Assembly (NCBI RefSeq): GCF_024699945.1
Contig: NZ_JAJOMY010000001.1
Location: forward strand, 62,001 to 126,000
Length of the DNA stretch: 64,000 nucleotides
Origin: Phenylobacterium sp. J426
GTDB taxonomy: Bacteria; Pseudomonadota; Alphaproteobacteria; Caulobacterales; Caulobacteraceae
Direction of reading: 5' to 3'
Shown here: positions 53,361 through 63,698 of the stretch, one piece after another
Layout of the letters: each line of letters begins with the position of its first letter
How positions within the stretch are numbered: position 1 is the stretch's first letter
The notes under the pieces: model-generated
Told to the model about the DNA's origin: nothing
The model's database searches: none
What the model saw: only the letters and a program-made list of their open reading frames with translations
Position numbers and translations under genes: made by a program

Positions 53361-56065
53361 TCAGAAGCCCTTGGTGATCGAGACCCCGTAGGTGCGGGGC
53401 TCGAGCAGGATGACATTGCGCAGCGCGCCGAGGTTCTCGTCGGCGATGTCGAAGCCCACGATGGTGTCGTCATCGAGCAGGTTCTTGGCGAACAGCTGAA
53501 CCCTCAGGTTCGCCTCGGCGCGCTCGAAGTTGAGCGTCGCGTTGACGTTCTCCCAGGACCGGATGCGGTCGAAAGGATTGTTGTTGTAGCGCATGAAGCT
53601 CTCGGACTGACGGTAGTAGTCGCCGCGCAGCGTCGCGCCCCAGCCACCGGGCAACTCCCAGCTGTACTGGGGCCCAGGGCGACGGTCCATTTCGGCGCGC
53701 CGGGCAGCTTGTTGCCCTCCAGATCCTGGATCACACCCTCGCCCGCCCCGGTGGAATAGCGGGTCACGTTCGGATCGTAGGCGTAGACCCCGTTAGTCAA
53801 TGCGCTGGCCGTGGCCGGCGCCACGCCCGCCGCCGTCAGCCGGGCCAGCATCGTCGCCGGGCCGCTGCAGGCCACGCCGGCCAGCACGGCCGCCCCGGCC
53901 GGATTGCGCAACAGGTTGGCCACGCCCTCGGCGTTGAGGATGCAGCCGCCGGTCGTGGCGTTGGCGTAGATGTACCGGGTGTCGCCGCGGGTCCGGTTGA
54001 AGGTGTCGACCACCCGGCCTTCGTCGATCCGGGTGTCGAGGTAGCCGATGTTGGCGTTCAGGCGCAGGTTTCTCACCGGCTCCCAGACGCTCTCCAGCTC
54101 GACGCCCTTGATCGTGGCGTCGATGTTCTCGTTGTAGATCGAGCGGTTCACGCTCCGGGCGATCTGATAGCCCTTGTAGTCATAGTAGAAGCCCGTGAGA
54201 TTCAGGATCAGCGTTCCGTCCAGCAGGGTGTTCTTGGTGCCGATCTCGTAAGCGTTGACGAACTCCGGCTGGAAAGACTCGCGCAGTCCGAGCGCAACGA
54301 CGCCGGGCGGGTTGAAGCCGCCGCCCTTGTAGCCCTTCGAATACGACGCATAGACGAGCGTGCTGTCGGTGAATGACAGGTCGGGCGACCAGTCGATGTT
54401 GAGCCGGCCGGTCGTCTCCTTGAAGCGCACGCGCTGCTCGGCTCCGAAGATCGGTCCTCGGCCGGGCGCCAGCAGCGTCGCGCCGGAGCCCCGGGTCTTC
54501 TTCTTGTCGTCCGTGTAGCGAAGGCCGCCGGTCACCCGCAGGGTCTCGGTGGCCTGCCAGTACAGTTCGCCGAACAGCGCCTTCGAGGTCAGGTCATACT
54601 CGGTGAGGCTGATGAAGTAGTTGTGGCCGGTGAAGTCGGGGTCGGCCAGCGGGTCGACGTAGGCGGTGGGGGCCAGAGTGCGGGCGGCGAGCGTCGTGAC
54701 GTTCGACGCCGAATAGGTCGTGCTGCTTGAGCTGTAGTCGATATAGATGCCGCCCACGTTGAAGTTGATCGGGCCGTCGAAATCGGACTGCACCCGCAGT
54801 TCCTGGGTCCACTGCTCGTTGTGCCCGGCGCCGCCCGAGGCCGCTTCGAAGCGATCGGTGACGCCGAACTGCCCGTCGGTCAGGGTTCCGGTGGGCGTGA
54901 ACCGCGTGACGCCGAACGGCGTCGGCGTGCGCAAGCCGCTTGAGTCGCCGCGCGAGTAGTTCTCGTTCTCCGTGTAGCTCGTGAGCGACGTCAGCGTCAG
55001 ACCGGGCGTCGCGTCCCACGCGAGCTCCAGTTGGTAGATGTCGGTGCGGGGCCGATAGATCGGCCGGCCCGTCACCTCGACCTCACGAAGATTGCGCGAC
55101 ACCGACCCCCCGGCGTTGGGATCGGCGCTCCAGAGGCCGATCTGCCGGCCGAGGATGCCCGGGAAGGTCGCCAGCAGATTGGTCGCGTCATAGACGTCGT
55201 CGTCATAGACGGACGCCGGCAGGCAGCCCTGGCTGAGCGCCGCCTGGGCCACGCCTGTGGCGACGCCGCCAACGCTGGCCAGGCCGGGGTCACGCTTGCA
55301 GAGCGCCTTGCGCGCCCCGCGGGTGTCGTCCTCGGCGAACCCTTCCCACATCGCGGTGGCTCGGAAGGTCGAGCTCGGCTCGAAGGCGACCGTCGCTCGC
55401 CCGGCCCAGATCTGACGGCCATCCAGGCGCTGATCGTTGAGGGTGTTCTTCGTGTAGCCGGCGCGATCCAGGCCGAAGGCCGCCAGCCGCACGGCGAACA
55501 TGTCGCCGATCGGGAGGTTGACGAAGCCCTGCGCGCGGATCGTGTCGTAGTTGGCCACCTCCGCGGTCACCGAAGCGGCGAAGTCATGGCCGGGCTTGTT
55601 GGTGATGACATTGACCACCCCGCCCGTCGCGTTGCGCCCGTACAGGGTCCCCTGCGGCCCGCGAAGCACCTCCACCCGCTGCACGTCGAAGAATTCCGCG
55701 TCTGCGATGCGGTTCGCCGTCAGTGGCGCGTTGTTCAGGTGCACGCCGACGCCATCGTCGCCGGTGCTCGCAATCAACTGGGCGCCGACCCCGCGGATCT
55801 GGAAGTTGGTCCGCAGCGATCGCCGCTGAAACGTCAGGTTCGGCACCGAATTCACCAGGTTGCCGACCCCGTCGATCCGCTGCGCCCGCAGCGCGTCCTC
55901 GCCGTAGGCCGAGACGGCGATCGGCACGTCCTGGATTGATTCCTCTCGCTTCTGGGCGGTGACGATCAGCTCGTCGACCAGACCGCCTGCCGCCTCCTGG
56001 GCGAAGGCCGGCGCGGCCAGCGCCAGAACGAAGAAAGACGCCGACGCCATGAGCGTGCGCTGCAT
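53361..56065 (-). CDS. TonB-dependent outer membrane receptor (frame break at 53669-53672)
   Basis: 901 residues when restored. The signal peptide ends APAFAQ and the TonB box is DELIVTAQKREESIQDVPIAV, of the type seen in sphingomonad/Caulobacter receptors. The plug has QIRGVGAQLIASTGDDGVGVH and VLRGPQGTLYGRNATGGVVN. The barrel ends RTYGVSITKGF. The last 100 codons are in another frame: four C/G at 53669-53672 lack one base, and correcting it gives WTVALGPQYSWELPGG. The length is two over a multiple of three. It is divergent from the amidohydrolase gene and probably imports the compound that cluster degrades. Confidence 0.9.
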
Positions 56066-56113
56066 TGAATCCCCCTATCGGTCCTTGTTGTTTCAGCGGC
56101 CGAAATGAGGTCA

Positions 56114-56133
56114 TATTGGTTTGATCGTCAATA
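56114..56133. promoter_or_regulatory. Candidate operator TATTG-N10-CAATA in divergent promoter
   Basis: A 20-base inverted repeat with the same core and spacing (ATTG-N10-CAAT) as the site at 46855-46874. It lies 49 bases before the TonB receptor start and about 120 bases before the amidohydrolase start. Its centre also contains TTGATCGTCAA (56121-56131). Confidence 0.4.
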
Positions 56134-56251
56134 CGGCTTGGCCAGAGCTCTCGTTCATATGGCGAGGCAGCCGACGTGCGATCCACTCAAGCTCCGGAAA
56201 ATGGAGTGATTTCGGCTGGTGCTCATGTCAGCAACAATCCGGGAGGTCGAA

Positions 56252-57396
56252 ATGCCATATGCCCACGGTCGGGTCGTCCACGACGCAGACAGCCACATCA
56301 TGGAACCGCCAGGCTGGCTCACCCCCCCACGCCGATCCTCTGCTCGCCGAGCGCCTCACAGACCGGGCGACGCCGGAACGGATCCGTAGCCAGGTTGAGA
56401 AGGCCCGCGCGAGGCGGCTCGACCCCGACGCGGCGCGCGCGGCGGCCGAAGCGCCTATCGCCGGTCCGAAGGGATGGATCGCCTACGGGGCGTTCGATCC
56501 TGACGAACGGGCGGCCGTCCTCGACCAACTCGGATTCAACCGGCAACTGGTCTTCGCCACGAGCTCGCTCGGCGTCTTCCGCACCTCAAGCGACCCGGAC
56601 GTCCTGTACGGGGGCGCACGCGCGCACAATCGCGCCATGGCCGCCTTCTGCCGCGACCCGCGTCTCGTGGGGGTCGCCTACACGCCGCTGGACGATCCGC
56701 AAAGGGCGCTGGAAACGGCGGCGGAGGCCATCGACCTGGGCTGCGGTGCGATCTGGGTGCCCTCCACCCCGGCGGGTCCACGCTCGCCCGGCCACCCCGA
56801 CCTCGACCCCCTTCTGGCATCTGCTGGCCGACACCCGAACGCCTTTCATGTTGCACATCGGCCCGGGGTCCCGGGTGCTGCCGGCCGAGTACACGAACAA
56901 CGGCAAGCCGCGCTCCCCCGACCTGCACGGGGGCGGCGAGAACCTCAGGTTCAAGGACTTCGTCGTGCTGCCGTTCTCCGCCCAGATGTTTCTCGCCGCC
57001 CTGATCTATGACGGCCTCTTCGACCGTGTTCCCGAACTGCGCGGCGGCGTCATCGAGTTCGGCGCGGCCTGGGTGCCCGGCTTCCTGCGCCAGCTCGATC
57101 ACGGCCACCGCAGCTTCAGCCGCACCGACCCCCTGCTCCAGGCCATGGTCATGAAGCCGTCGGACTACATTCGCCGGCACGTGAAGTTCACACCGTTCCC
57201 GGGCGAGGACGCGGGCTGGCTGATACGCGAGGCAGGCAAGGAGCTGTTCCTGTTCTCCAGCGATTACCCGCACCCCGAGGGGACCAACGATCCGATCGGC
57301 CGGTTCGAGCGGACCTTCACAGGACTCGACGAGGACGCCAGGGACAGGTTCTATCGCCGCAACTTCGAAGAGATGATGGGCGCGCCGGCCGGCTGA
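56252..57396 (+). CDS. Metal-dependent amidohydrolase, TIM-barrel (two frame breaks)
   Basis: 380 residues when restored, ATG 56252 after GGGAGG. Start: VVHDADSHIMEPPGWL, the Asp-x-His metal motif of the ACMSD-like amidohydrolase group. The run of seven C at 56322-56328 has one extra base, restoring WLTPHADPLLAERLTDR. A second extra C at 56807-56811 restores LDPFWHLLADTRTPFMLHIGPG, with the barrel His. Later landmarks are GGVIEFGAAWVPGFLRQLDH and LFLFSSDYPHPEGTNDP (the catalytic Asp). Members decarboxylate or hydrolyse carboxylated aromatics and related rings. Substrate unknown. Confidence 0.83.
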
Positions 57397-57468
57397 GCCG
57401 CCCGCGCGGGGGATTGTTCAAGGGGGGAGCGGCGGGCGACCGGCAGGGGTCCGCCGCCAGTGTGTTCC

Positions 57469-59560
57469 ATGCGTCAACGTCACGTCTTCGCCGCGCTTTC
57501 CGCGGTCCTTCTGGCCGCGTCCGCGGCCGCCTCGCAGGGCGTCGACGACCGTCGGCTCAGGGGCGCCGACCGAACCTCCGAATGGCTGGCCGCGGGCCGG
57601 ACCTATTCCGAGCAGCGCTTCAGCCCGCTCGCGCAGGTCAACCGCGACACGGTGCAAGGGCTGGGCCTCGCCTGGTACGGCGACCTCGACACTGAGCGGG
57701 GCCAGGAGGCGACACCGATCGTCGTCGACGGCGTGCTCTATGTGACGACCGCCTGGAGCAAGGTGAAGGCCTTCGACGCGGCGACGGGCGAACCGCTCTG
57801 GACCTACGACCCCAAGGTGGACCCCCGCCGTAGCGCAGATCGCCTGCTGCGACGTGGTCAACCGGGGCGTCGCGGCCTGGAAGGGACGGCTCTACCTCGG
57901 CGCCCTCGACGGCCGTCTGATCGCCCTGGACGCCAGGACCGGGGCAGAGGTCTGGTCCGTTGCGACCGCGGACCCGACCAGGGCCTATACGATCACCGGC
58001 GCCCCCAGGATCGTGCGCGGCAAGGTGATCATCGGCAACGGCGGCGCCGAGTACGACGCCCGAGGCTATGTCACGGCCTACGACGCCGAGAGCGGCAAGC
58101 AGCTCTGGCGGTTCTATACGGTGCCGGGGAACCCTGCGGACGGCTTCGAGACACCCGAACTCGCGCGGGCGGCGAGGACCTGGAACGGAGAATGGTGGCG
58201 GCTGGGCGGCGGCGGCACCGTCTGGGACGGCATGGCCTACGACGTGGAAACCGGGCTCTTCTACATCGGCGTGGGAAACGGCACGCCCTGGAACCAGAGG
58301 TTCCGCAGCCCCGGCGGCGGCGACAACCTGTTCCTGTCCTCCATCGTGGCGCTTGATCCCGACACCGGCAGGTACCGCTGGCACTACCAGACCACGCCCG
58401 GCGAGACCTGGGACTACACGGCCGCCCAGCCGCTCATGGTGGCCACCATCCCCTGGCAGGGCCGCCCACGCCGGGTGGTCATGCAGGCGCCGAAGAACGG
58501 CTTCTTCTACGTCCTGGACGCCAGAACCGGGACGCTGCTCTCGGCGGAGAAGTTCGCGCCGGTCGACTGGGCCGAGCGGGTCGACATGAAGACCGGCCGG
58601 CCGGTCGAACGCGCGGCGGCGCGATACGACAAGACGGGCCAGCCCGTGATCATCTCGCCCGGGCCGCTCGGCGCCCATAACTGGCATCCGTGGTCCTACA
58701 GCCCGGTGACCGGCCTGGTCTATCTGCCGGTGACGGAGAACACCGGGCCCTACGGCAACACCACCGAACTCAAGGTCAACGCCCGCGGCTACAACACCGG
58801 CGTCGACGCCGCGGCCGCCCTGCCCCTTTACCGGGCGCCGGGCGCGCCCAAGGGGGCTATCACAAGCTATCTTCAGGCTTGGGACCCCGTGCGAGCCAAG
58901 GAAGCGTGGCGGGTCGAGAACGAGGTCTACGGCTCGAGCGGCCTGATGGCCACGGCGGGCGGGCTGGTCTTTTCCGGCGACCACGCCGGCGCCTTCTCCG
59001 CCTTCGACGCGGCGACTGGCCGGAAGCTGTGGTCGACGCCCGCGCAGGCGAAGATCGTCGCCGCGCCGATGTCGTACGAAGTCGCCGGAGAGCAGTACGT
59101 CGCGGTCCTGGCGGGCGCGCGCGGGCTGCCGGACGGCCAGGTCCGGACCAGCGCCCTCAGCGCCAACAACTCCCGCCTTCTCGTCTACAAGCTGGGCGCC
59201 CGCGCGCAGTTGCCGACGGCGCCGGTGACGGTGGCGCAGGAGAGCACCATCCTCAGCCGGCTCAATCCGCCGCTGCTGACCGGCACGAACGAGCAGGTGA
59301 TCGACGGCCAGGCCAGCTACGCCCGCGTCTGCTCCGGCTGCCACGGCGCGGGCGGCGTCGCGGACAAGTCGATCCCCGACCTCCGCTATTCCACGACCTT
59401 GAACAGCCTGGCCGCCTGGAACGCAGTGGTGATCGATGGCGCGCGGGCGCCCCAGGGCATGGCGTCCTTCCGGAACGCGCTCGCGCCAGGCGAGGCGGAA
59501 AGCATCTGGCACTATGTGATCAGCGAAGCGAACAAGGCGAAGGCGGCGCAACGGCCGTGA
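57469..59560 (+). CDS. PQQ-dependent quinohaemoprotein dehydrogenase (frame break at 57822-57826)
   Basis: 696 residues when restored. A signal peptide precedes the eight-bladed PQQ propeller, with repeated W-motif blades such as GARTGAEVWSV and DPDTGRYRWHYQT. The vicinal Cys pair is in the restored AQIACCDVVNRGVAAW; such adjacent Cys form the ring near PQQ in alcohol dehydrogenases. TTPGETWDYTAAQPLM and SYSPVTGLVYLPVTENTGPYG follow. The C-terminal cytochrome domain has YARVCSGCHGAGGVAD (CxxCH), so it is a quinohaemoprotein. One extra C at 57822-57826 breaks the frame. It probably oxidises an alcohol in the periplasm and passes electrons to a cytochrome. Confidence 0.9.
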
Positions 59561-59581
59561 CGCGCGTCTGGAAAAGGACGC

Positions 59582-59657
59582 TGGTGGGCCCGGCAGGACT
59601 CGAACCTGCAACCAGACCGTTATGAGCGGCCGGCTCTAACCATTGAGCTACAGGCCC
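59582..59657 (-). tRNA. tRNA-Ile2 with CAU anticodon (may be labelled Met by simple tools)
   Basis: 76 nt with encoded CCA end. On the minus strand it starts GGGCCTG-TA-GCTC with all seven acceptor pairs (one G-T). The D stem is GCTC/GAGC, the anticodon stem GGCCG/CGGTC with loop CTCATAA, and the T arm GCAGG-TTCGAGT-CCTGC, then ACCA. The anticodon is CAU. The body resembles the isoleucine tRNA whose C34 is changed to lysidine by TilS to read AUA, rather than initiator or elongator Met tRNA. Confidence 0.8.
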
Positions 59658-59769
59658 CAGCAGCGGAGGCGCCGGTTACCACGGGCTGCACGGACCTTAA
59701 AGCTTGCGTTCAGCTTCAGCTTGGGAGTTTCAGAGCCAAGGTCCGCTCCCCAGGACCAAGGAGACCCCG

Positions 59770-60525
59770 ATGAAGACCCTGATGCGTGCGTCCGGCCTGG
59801 CTCTCGCGCTGGCCGCCTCGGCAGCGGCCCCCGCGGCCCTCGCCCAGACAGTCGCCCCCGCCGCGCCGCCGGCCGCCGACACCATGTTCCGCGCCACGAC
59901 CCTCAACCTCTCCGCCTATGGCGAGACCAAGATCGCCCCCGACATGGCGATGATCACCCTGGGGGTCATGACCGAGGGCAAGACCGCCGCCGAGGCCATG
60001 CAGGCCAACGCCGCGCGGATGAACGCCGTCGTCGCCAGCCTCCGCAAGGCCGGCATTCCGGACCGTGACATCCAGACCTCGAACCTGAACCTGAGCCCGC
60101 AGTATCGCTATCAGGAGAACCAGCCCCCGCTGCTCATCGGCTACCAGGCGTCCAACAACGTCACCGTGACGGTCAACGACCTGAAGCGGCTCGGCCCCGC
60201 CGTCGACGCCACCGTCACCGCGGGCGCCAACCAGGTGCACGGCGTCAGCTTCGGGCTGAAGGATCCCACCACCGCCGAGAACGCCGCGCGTGAGGCGGCC
60301 GTGAAGGCGCTGGCCTCCAAGGCGGATCTCTACGCCCGGGCCACCGGTCATCGCGTGATGCGCCTCGTCAGCCTGAGCGAAGGCGGCGGCTACAGCGTTC
60401 CCCCGCCGATGCCGATGGCGGCCTATGCGGCCAAGCGCGAGATGGACGTCTCCGGCACCTCGATCTCGGGCGGCGAACTGAAGGTCCGCGTCGACATCAG
60501 TGGCCTCTACGAGCTTACTCGCTAG
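59770..60525 (+). CDS. SIMPL domain (DUF541) exported protein
   Basis: 251 residues from ATG 59770. The signal peptide ends AAPAALAQ. The SIMPL domain has LNLSAYGETKIAPDMAMITLG, VVASLRKAGIPDRDIQTSNL, YQASNNVTVTVNDL and AAREAAVKALASKADLYARA. The C-terminal strand is [16 protein letters not shown]. Family members are periplasmic, linked to oxidative or membrane stress responses, and of uncertain molecular function. The upstream neighbour is the tRNA; the downstream gene is convergent and overlaps the stop by 11 bases. Confidence 0.9.
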   Translation: MKTLMRASGLALALAASAAAPAALAQTVAPAAPPAADTMFRATTLNLSAYGETKIAPDMAMITLGVMTEGKTAAEAMQANAARMNAVVASLRKAGIPDRDIQTSNLNLSPQYRYQENQPPLLIGYQASNNVTVTVNDLKRLGPAVDATVTAGANQVHGVSFGLKDPTTAENAAREAAVKALASKADLYARATGHRVMRLVSLSEGGGYSVPPPMPMAAYAAKREMDVSGTSISGGELKVRVDISGLYELTR

Positions 60526-60997
60526 AGACCTTCGCGCGGCGGAAGGCGGCCTCCAGCCGATCGGCCATCATCCGGCCCGGGAAGCTGCGGTCGCCTTCCA
60601 TCACCGCCGCATACACCTGGTCCTTGCCCGGGATCGGCGCTGCGGCCCAGCCGACGCCGCGAGATCGGTCGGCCAGGGTCGGACAGCTCAGGTAGCGGGG
60701 CCGCCCGTCCTTGCCGACGGCGTCGAGCAGGTCGCCGACGGTCATCTCGCCCGCGCCGTCGCAAGAGGTGTATCGCTTCGCGCACGTCGTGGCGGTGTTG
60801 TAGCGGTAAAGTGTGCGGCCGCCCGTCTCGGCGATCACCACGCAGGTGTTGGGATCGCCGATGGCCCGCGAGATGGCGGCGTCGAGCGCGTCCTTGTCCA
60901 CGCCGGGCGGCGCGTCGGGCGCGCAACCGGAGAGAAGGCCGCCGACGAGCGCAGCGGCCGCGAGGGCCTTAAGCGGCTTTCTTGATCTCGTTGCCAT
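60515..60997 (-). CDS. Small lipoprotein of unknown function
   Basis: 160 residues from ATG 60997 (ATG 61000 also possible). The signal peptide ends in a lipobox, [15 protein letters not shown]. The body has three spaced Cys ([33 protein letters not shown]) and [40 protein letters not shown] do not recognise the family. Similar short periplasmic proteins occur in Caulobacterales. It starts inside the 3' end of panD (29-base overlap), so the two may be cotranscribed. Confidence 0.7.
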   Translation of the reverse strand: MATRSRKPLKALAAAALVGGLLSGCAPDAPPGVDKDALDAAISRAIGDPNTCVVIAETGGRTLYRYNTATTCAKRYTSCDGAGEMTVGDLLDAVGKDGRPRYLSCPTLADRSRGVGWAAAPIPGKDQVYAAVMEGDRSFPGRMMADRLEAAFRRAKVSSE

Positions 60998-61325
60998 CAT
61001 CCAGGAGCACGACCGTCGGCGCATAGTTCCGAGCCTCCTCGGCCGGCAGCATGCCATAGGTCACGACGATGACCTTGTCGCCCTTCTGCACCAGGCGCGC
61101 GGCTGCGCCGTTCACGCCGATCACCTTGGACCCGCGCGGGGCCTCGATGGCGTAGGTGGTGAAGCGGGCGCCGGTCGTGATGTTCAGCACGTCGACCTGC
61201 TCGTGCGGGAGGATGCCCGAGGCGTCCAGCAGATCGCGGTCGATGGCGATGGAGCCTTCATAGTCCAGGTCGGCCTGGGTGACCGTGGCCCGGTGCAGCT
61301 TGGACTTCATCAAGGTGAGCAGCAT
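60969..61325 (-). CDS. panD: Aspartate 1-decarboxylase proenzyme
   Basis: 118 residues from ATG 61325, with GAGG upstream. Start [20 protein letters not shown] matches PanD. The self-cleavage site DYEGSIAID (Gly-Ser) gives the pyruvoyl group after processing. The active-site region [13 protein letters not shown] and [22 protein letters not shown] follow. The enzyme makes beta-alanine for pantothenate and CoA. An in-frame extension upstream reaches 61439 but is not PanD-like. Confidence 0.95.
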   Translation of the reverse strand: MLLTLMKSKLHRATVTQADLDYEGSIAIDRDLLDASGILPHEQVDVLNITTGARFTTYAIEAPRGSKVIGVNGAAARLVQKGDKVIVVTYGMLPAEEARNYAPTVVLLDDGNEIKKAA

Positions 61326-61668
61326 GCGGTGATCGTCCTCGTCGAACGCTGTGAGCCGCGGGAGGCACACACAAAGCCCAAACCCGAACTGGGGCCCGCA
61401 CTGAAGGCGACGCGCATATACGCACGAAGGCTCCGCCATTCAATGCCGCAATGCAGCGATAATGCCGCAGCGGAATGCAAGGACCGGAGCCCTTGCCCGG
61501 TAAGGCCTTGCCGGTAGCGCTCTCCTCGGCTGTTCGGCGTCGGCGCCGCGATTTCGGTGCGCTGCAGCACGGGCGCGGCCCTTCCGCAGGAGGCGCCCCC
61601 AGCGGTGCGCCTTGACGGACCCCGCGTCATCCGGGCGCTATGCCGGGTCGGCGAACAGGGAGGTCCGA
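61326..61668. other. Divergent intergenic region between panD and beta-lactamase-like gene
   Basis: About 340 bases with no convincing gene. It holds both promoters. I note two near-copies of the 9-mer AATGCCGCA around 61442-61475 and a repeated TTGCCCGGTA/TTGCCGGTA pair around 61492-61515. Neither resembles a known operator. Confidence 0.4.
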
Positions 61669-62916
61669 ATGGACGGCGCGCAGGTTCCGGGCGGCTTCGA
61701 CCGCGAAGCTCTGGGGCAGGTCCCCACCGCCATGCAGGCGATGCTCGATCAGGGGGCGCTTTCGGGCATGGTCACCCTGGTGTGGCGTCGCGGCGAGGTC
61801 GTGCAGGTCAACGCGCTGGGGTATCGCGACCTGGCGGCCAAGGCGCCCATGCAGCGCGACACGCTCTTCCGCATCGCCTCCATGACCAAACCCGTCACCT
61901 CGGTGGCGACGATGATGCTGGTCGAAGAAGGCAAGCTGAAGCTCGACGATCCGATCACCCGCTGGATCCCCGAGTTGTCCCACATGCAGGTGCTGAAGGA
62001 CGCCGCCGGTCCGCTGGACCAGACCTATCCCGCCCCGCGAGACATCACCGTCGAGGATCTTCTGACCCACCGCGCCGGGCTCGCCTACGCCTTCACGTCC
62101 GTCGGTCCGATCGCGCACGCTCACGAAAAGACCCTCGGTCCGCCGCTGGGCTATGGCGTCACCCCCGACTGGTGGCTGCAGAAGCTGGGCACGCTGCCGC
62201 TCAGCTACCCGCCGGGCGAGCGTTTCCACTACAGCCATGCCACGGAGGTGCTGGGCTTCCTCCTCGCCCGCCTCGAGGGCAAGACGCTTGGCGAGGTGCT
62301 GCGCGATCGCATCTTCGCCCCGCTGGGCATGCACGATACCGACTTCTGGATGCCGGCCGAGAAGGCCGACCGCATGGCCAAGCTGTACAAGGCGCCGGTC
62401 GACGGAGGCCCGCTGGAGGACGTGTCCTGGCCTGAGCCGCCTCAGCGGTTCGACTTCGAAGCCGGGGGCGGCGGCCTGATCTCCACCGCAGACGACTACC
62501 TCAAGTTCGCCCGCATGATGCTCGGCGGCGGCGAGGTCGACGGCGTGCGCCTGCTGAAGCCTGAGACCGTCGAACGGATGCGCGCGAACCGCCTTACCGA
62601 GGAACAGCGCAGCCACGGCTTCCTGGGCATGCCGTTCTGGCTCAGCCAGGGCTTCGGCCTTGGCGTGTCCATGATCCTGGACTCCGAGAAGCACCAGTGG
62701 ATGGGCGCCGGCGGCGAAGGCGCTTTCGGCTGGCCCGGCGCCTTCGGCACCTGGTGGCAGGCGGATCCGACCGAGGACATGATCCTGATCTTCCTGATCC
62801 AGGATTCGATGCCGCTCGGTCCGGAGGCGGTCACCGCCATGCAGGGCCAGCGTCCCAGCGGCCGCCTGGCCCTGCCGGTGTTCCAGAAGGCGGTCTACGC
62901 GGCGCTGGGGAAGTAG
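61669..62916 (+). CDS. Serine hydrolase, class C beta-lactamase/esterase family
   Basis: 415 residues from ATG 61669 with AGGGAGG upstream. The penicillin-binding-type motifs are RIASMTKPVTSVATMMLVEEG (S-x-x-K), FHYSHATEVLGFLLAR (Y-x-H in place of Y-x-N) and a C-terminal GAFGWPGAFGTWWQADP. It has no clear signal peptide, so it is more likely an esterase or peptidase of the EstB/LactB type than a resistance enzyme. It is divergent from panD. Confidence 0.87.
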   Translation: MDGAQVPGGFDREALGQVPTAMQAMLDQGALSGMVTLVWRRGEVVQVNALGYRDLAAKAPMQRDTLFRIASMTKPVTSVATMMLVEEGKLKLDDPITRWIPELSHMQVLKDAAGPLDQTYPAPRDITVEDLLTHRAGLAYAFTSVGPIAHAHEKTLGPPLGYGVTPDWWLQKLGTLPLSYPPGERFHYSHATEVLGFLLARLEGKTLGEVLRDRIFAPLGMHDTDFWMPAEKADRMAKLYKAPVDGGPLEDVSWPEPPQRFDFEAGGGGLISTADDYLKFARMMLGGGEVDGVRLLKPETVERMRANRLTEEQRSHGFLGMPFWLSQGFGLGVSMILDSEKHQWMGAGGEGAFGWPGAFGTWWQADPTEDMILIFLIQDSMPLGPEAVTAMQGQRPSGRLALPVFQKAVYAALGK

Positions 62917-62920
62917 AGCC

Positions 62921-63283
62921 TCAGGACCGGCGGGGCGCCACGCAGATCTGCCGCCCGGCCACCTTGTCGCCTTCGAGCGTGCCGTCGCGATAGCCATCCC
63001 GCCGCACGCGGTTCAGCGCGAGGTTCTCCGGCGGCGGCTTCTCGCCGGGGCCGCAGATCGGCACGCGCGTGCGCATGCCGCCCGCCGGGCAGCTGCAGAT
63101 GAACTCGCTTTGGTCGACCCGGCTTGCCGGGACGTTGCAGCGGGCGGGGACCACGTCGCCGCTGACGTCGACGCACTGGATCGTCCAGCTGGGCTGGCGT
63201 TCGCTGGCGGGCTGGGCCTGTCCCGGCGCCTCCGCCGCGCCCCAAATGAGGACGGCCAGCGCGGCGATCGTGGGTACGCGCAT
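62921..63283 (-). CDS. Small exported Cys-containing protein
   Basis: 120 residues. The signal peptide (VPTIAALAVLIWGAAEAPGQA) is followed by a hydrophilic body with six Cys (TIQCVDVSG, PARCNVPAS, FICSCPAGG, VPICGPGEK, RQICVAP), probably disulfide-bonded in the periplasm. I do not recognise the family. It is convergent with the beta-lactamase-like gene, only four bases apart. Confidence 0.6.
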   Translation of the reverse strand: MRVPTIAALAVLIWGAAEAPGQAQPASERQPSWTIQCVDVSGDVVPARCNVPASRVDQSEFICSCPAGGMRTRVPICGPGEKPPPENLALNRVRRDGYRDGTLEGDKVAGRQICVAPRRS

Positions 63284-63383
63284 GTCGGGGCTCCTTACCT
63301 ATTCGGCGGATGATACGCGCAGCCGCCGCGTTCACCATGTCCTTCAGCAGGCGCTTAACGGCGTCTGCGGCAGTCTTGCGGCC

Positions 63384-63605
63384 ATGGACGTGTTTTCCAT
63401 CGCCAAGGGCGGTCTGGCCGCCGCGGAGCGCCGCTTCGAGACGGCGGCGTCCCGCGTCGCGCAGGCGGCGACCGACGAGCGCATCGACCTCGGCCATGAG
63501 ATGGTCGAGATGATCCAGGCGAAACACCATGTCTCGGCCAACCTGAAGGTCATCCGGTTCGCCGACGAGATGTGGAAGTCGCTTCTCGAAATCCAGGTAC
63601 GCTGA
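63384..63605 (+). CDS. Small protein resembling flagellar rod/hook terminal segments
   Basis: 73 residues from ATG 63384. The start AKGGLAAAERRFETAASRVAQA and the end EMVEMIQAKHHVSANLKVIRF, then ADEMWKSLLEIQVR, echo the N- and C-terminal coiled parts of flagellar basal-body rod proteins (EMVxMIxAQxxFxANxKVIxTADEM...LLDI). No middle domain is present. It may be an orphan rod-like protein. The assignment is by pattern and uncertain, and no other flagellar genes are in the window. Confidence 0.55.
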   Translation: MDVFSIAKGGLAAAERRFETAASRVAQAATDERIDLGHEMVEMIQAKHHVSANLKVIRFADEMWKSLLEIQVR

Positions 63606-63698
63606 ACCACGCCGGACGGTGGACGAACGGCCGCGCCGTGGCGCACAATGGCGCGTTCGCGCGGCGTCCAGGATCGCGCGCATCTCGGGGGAAATGCC

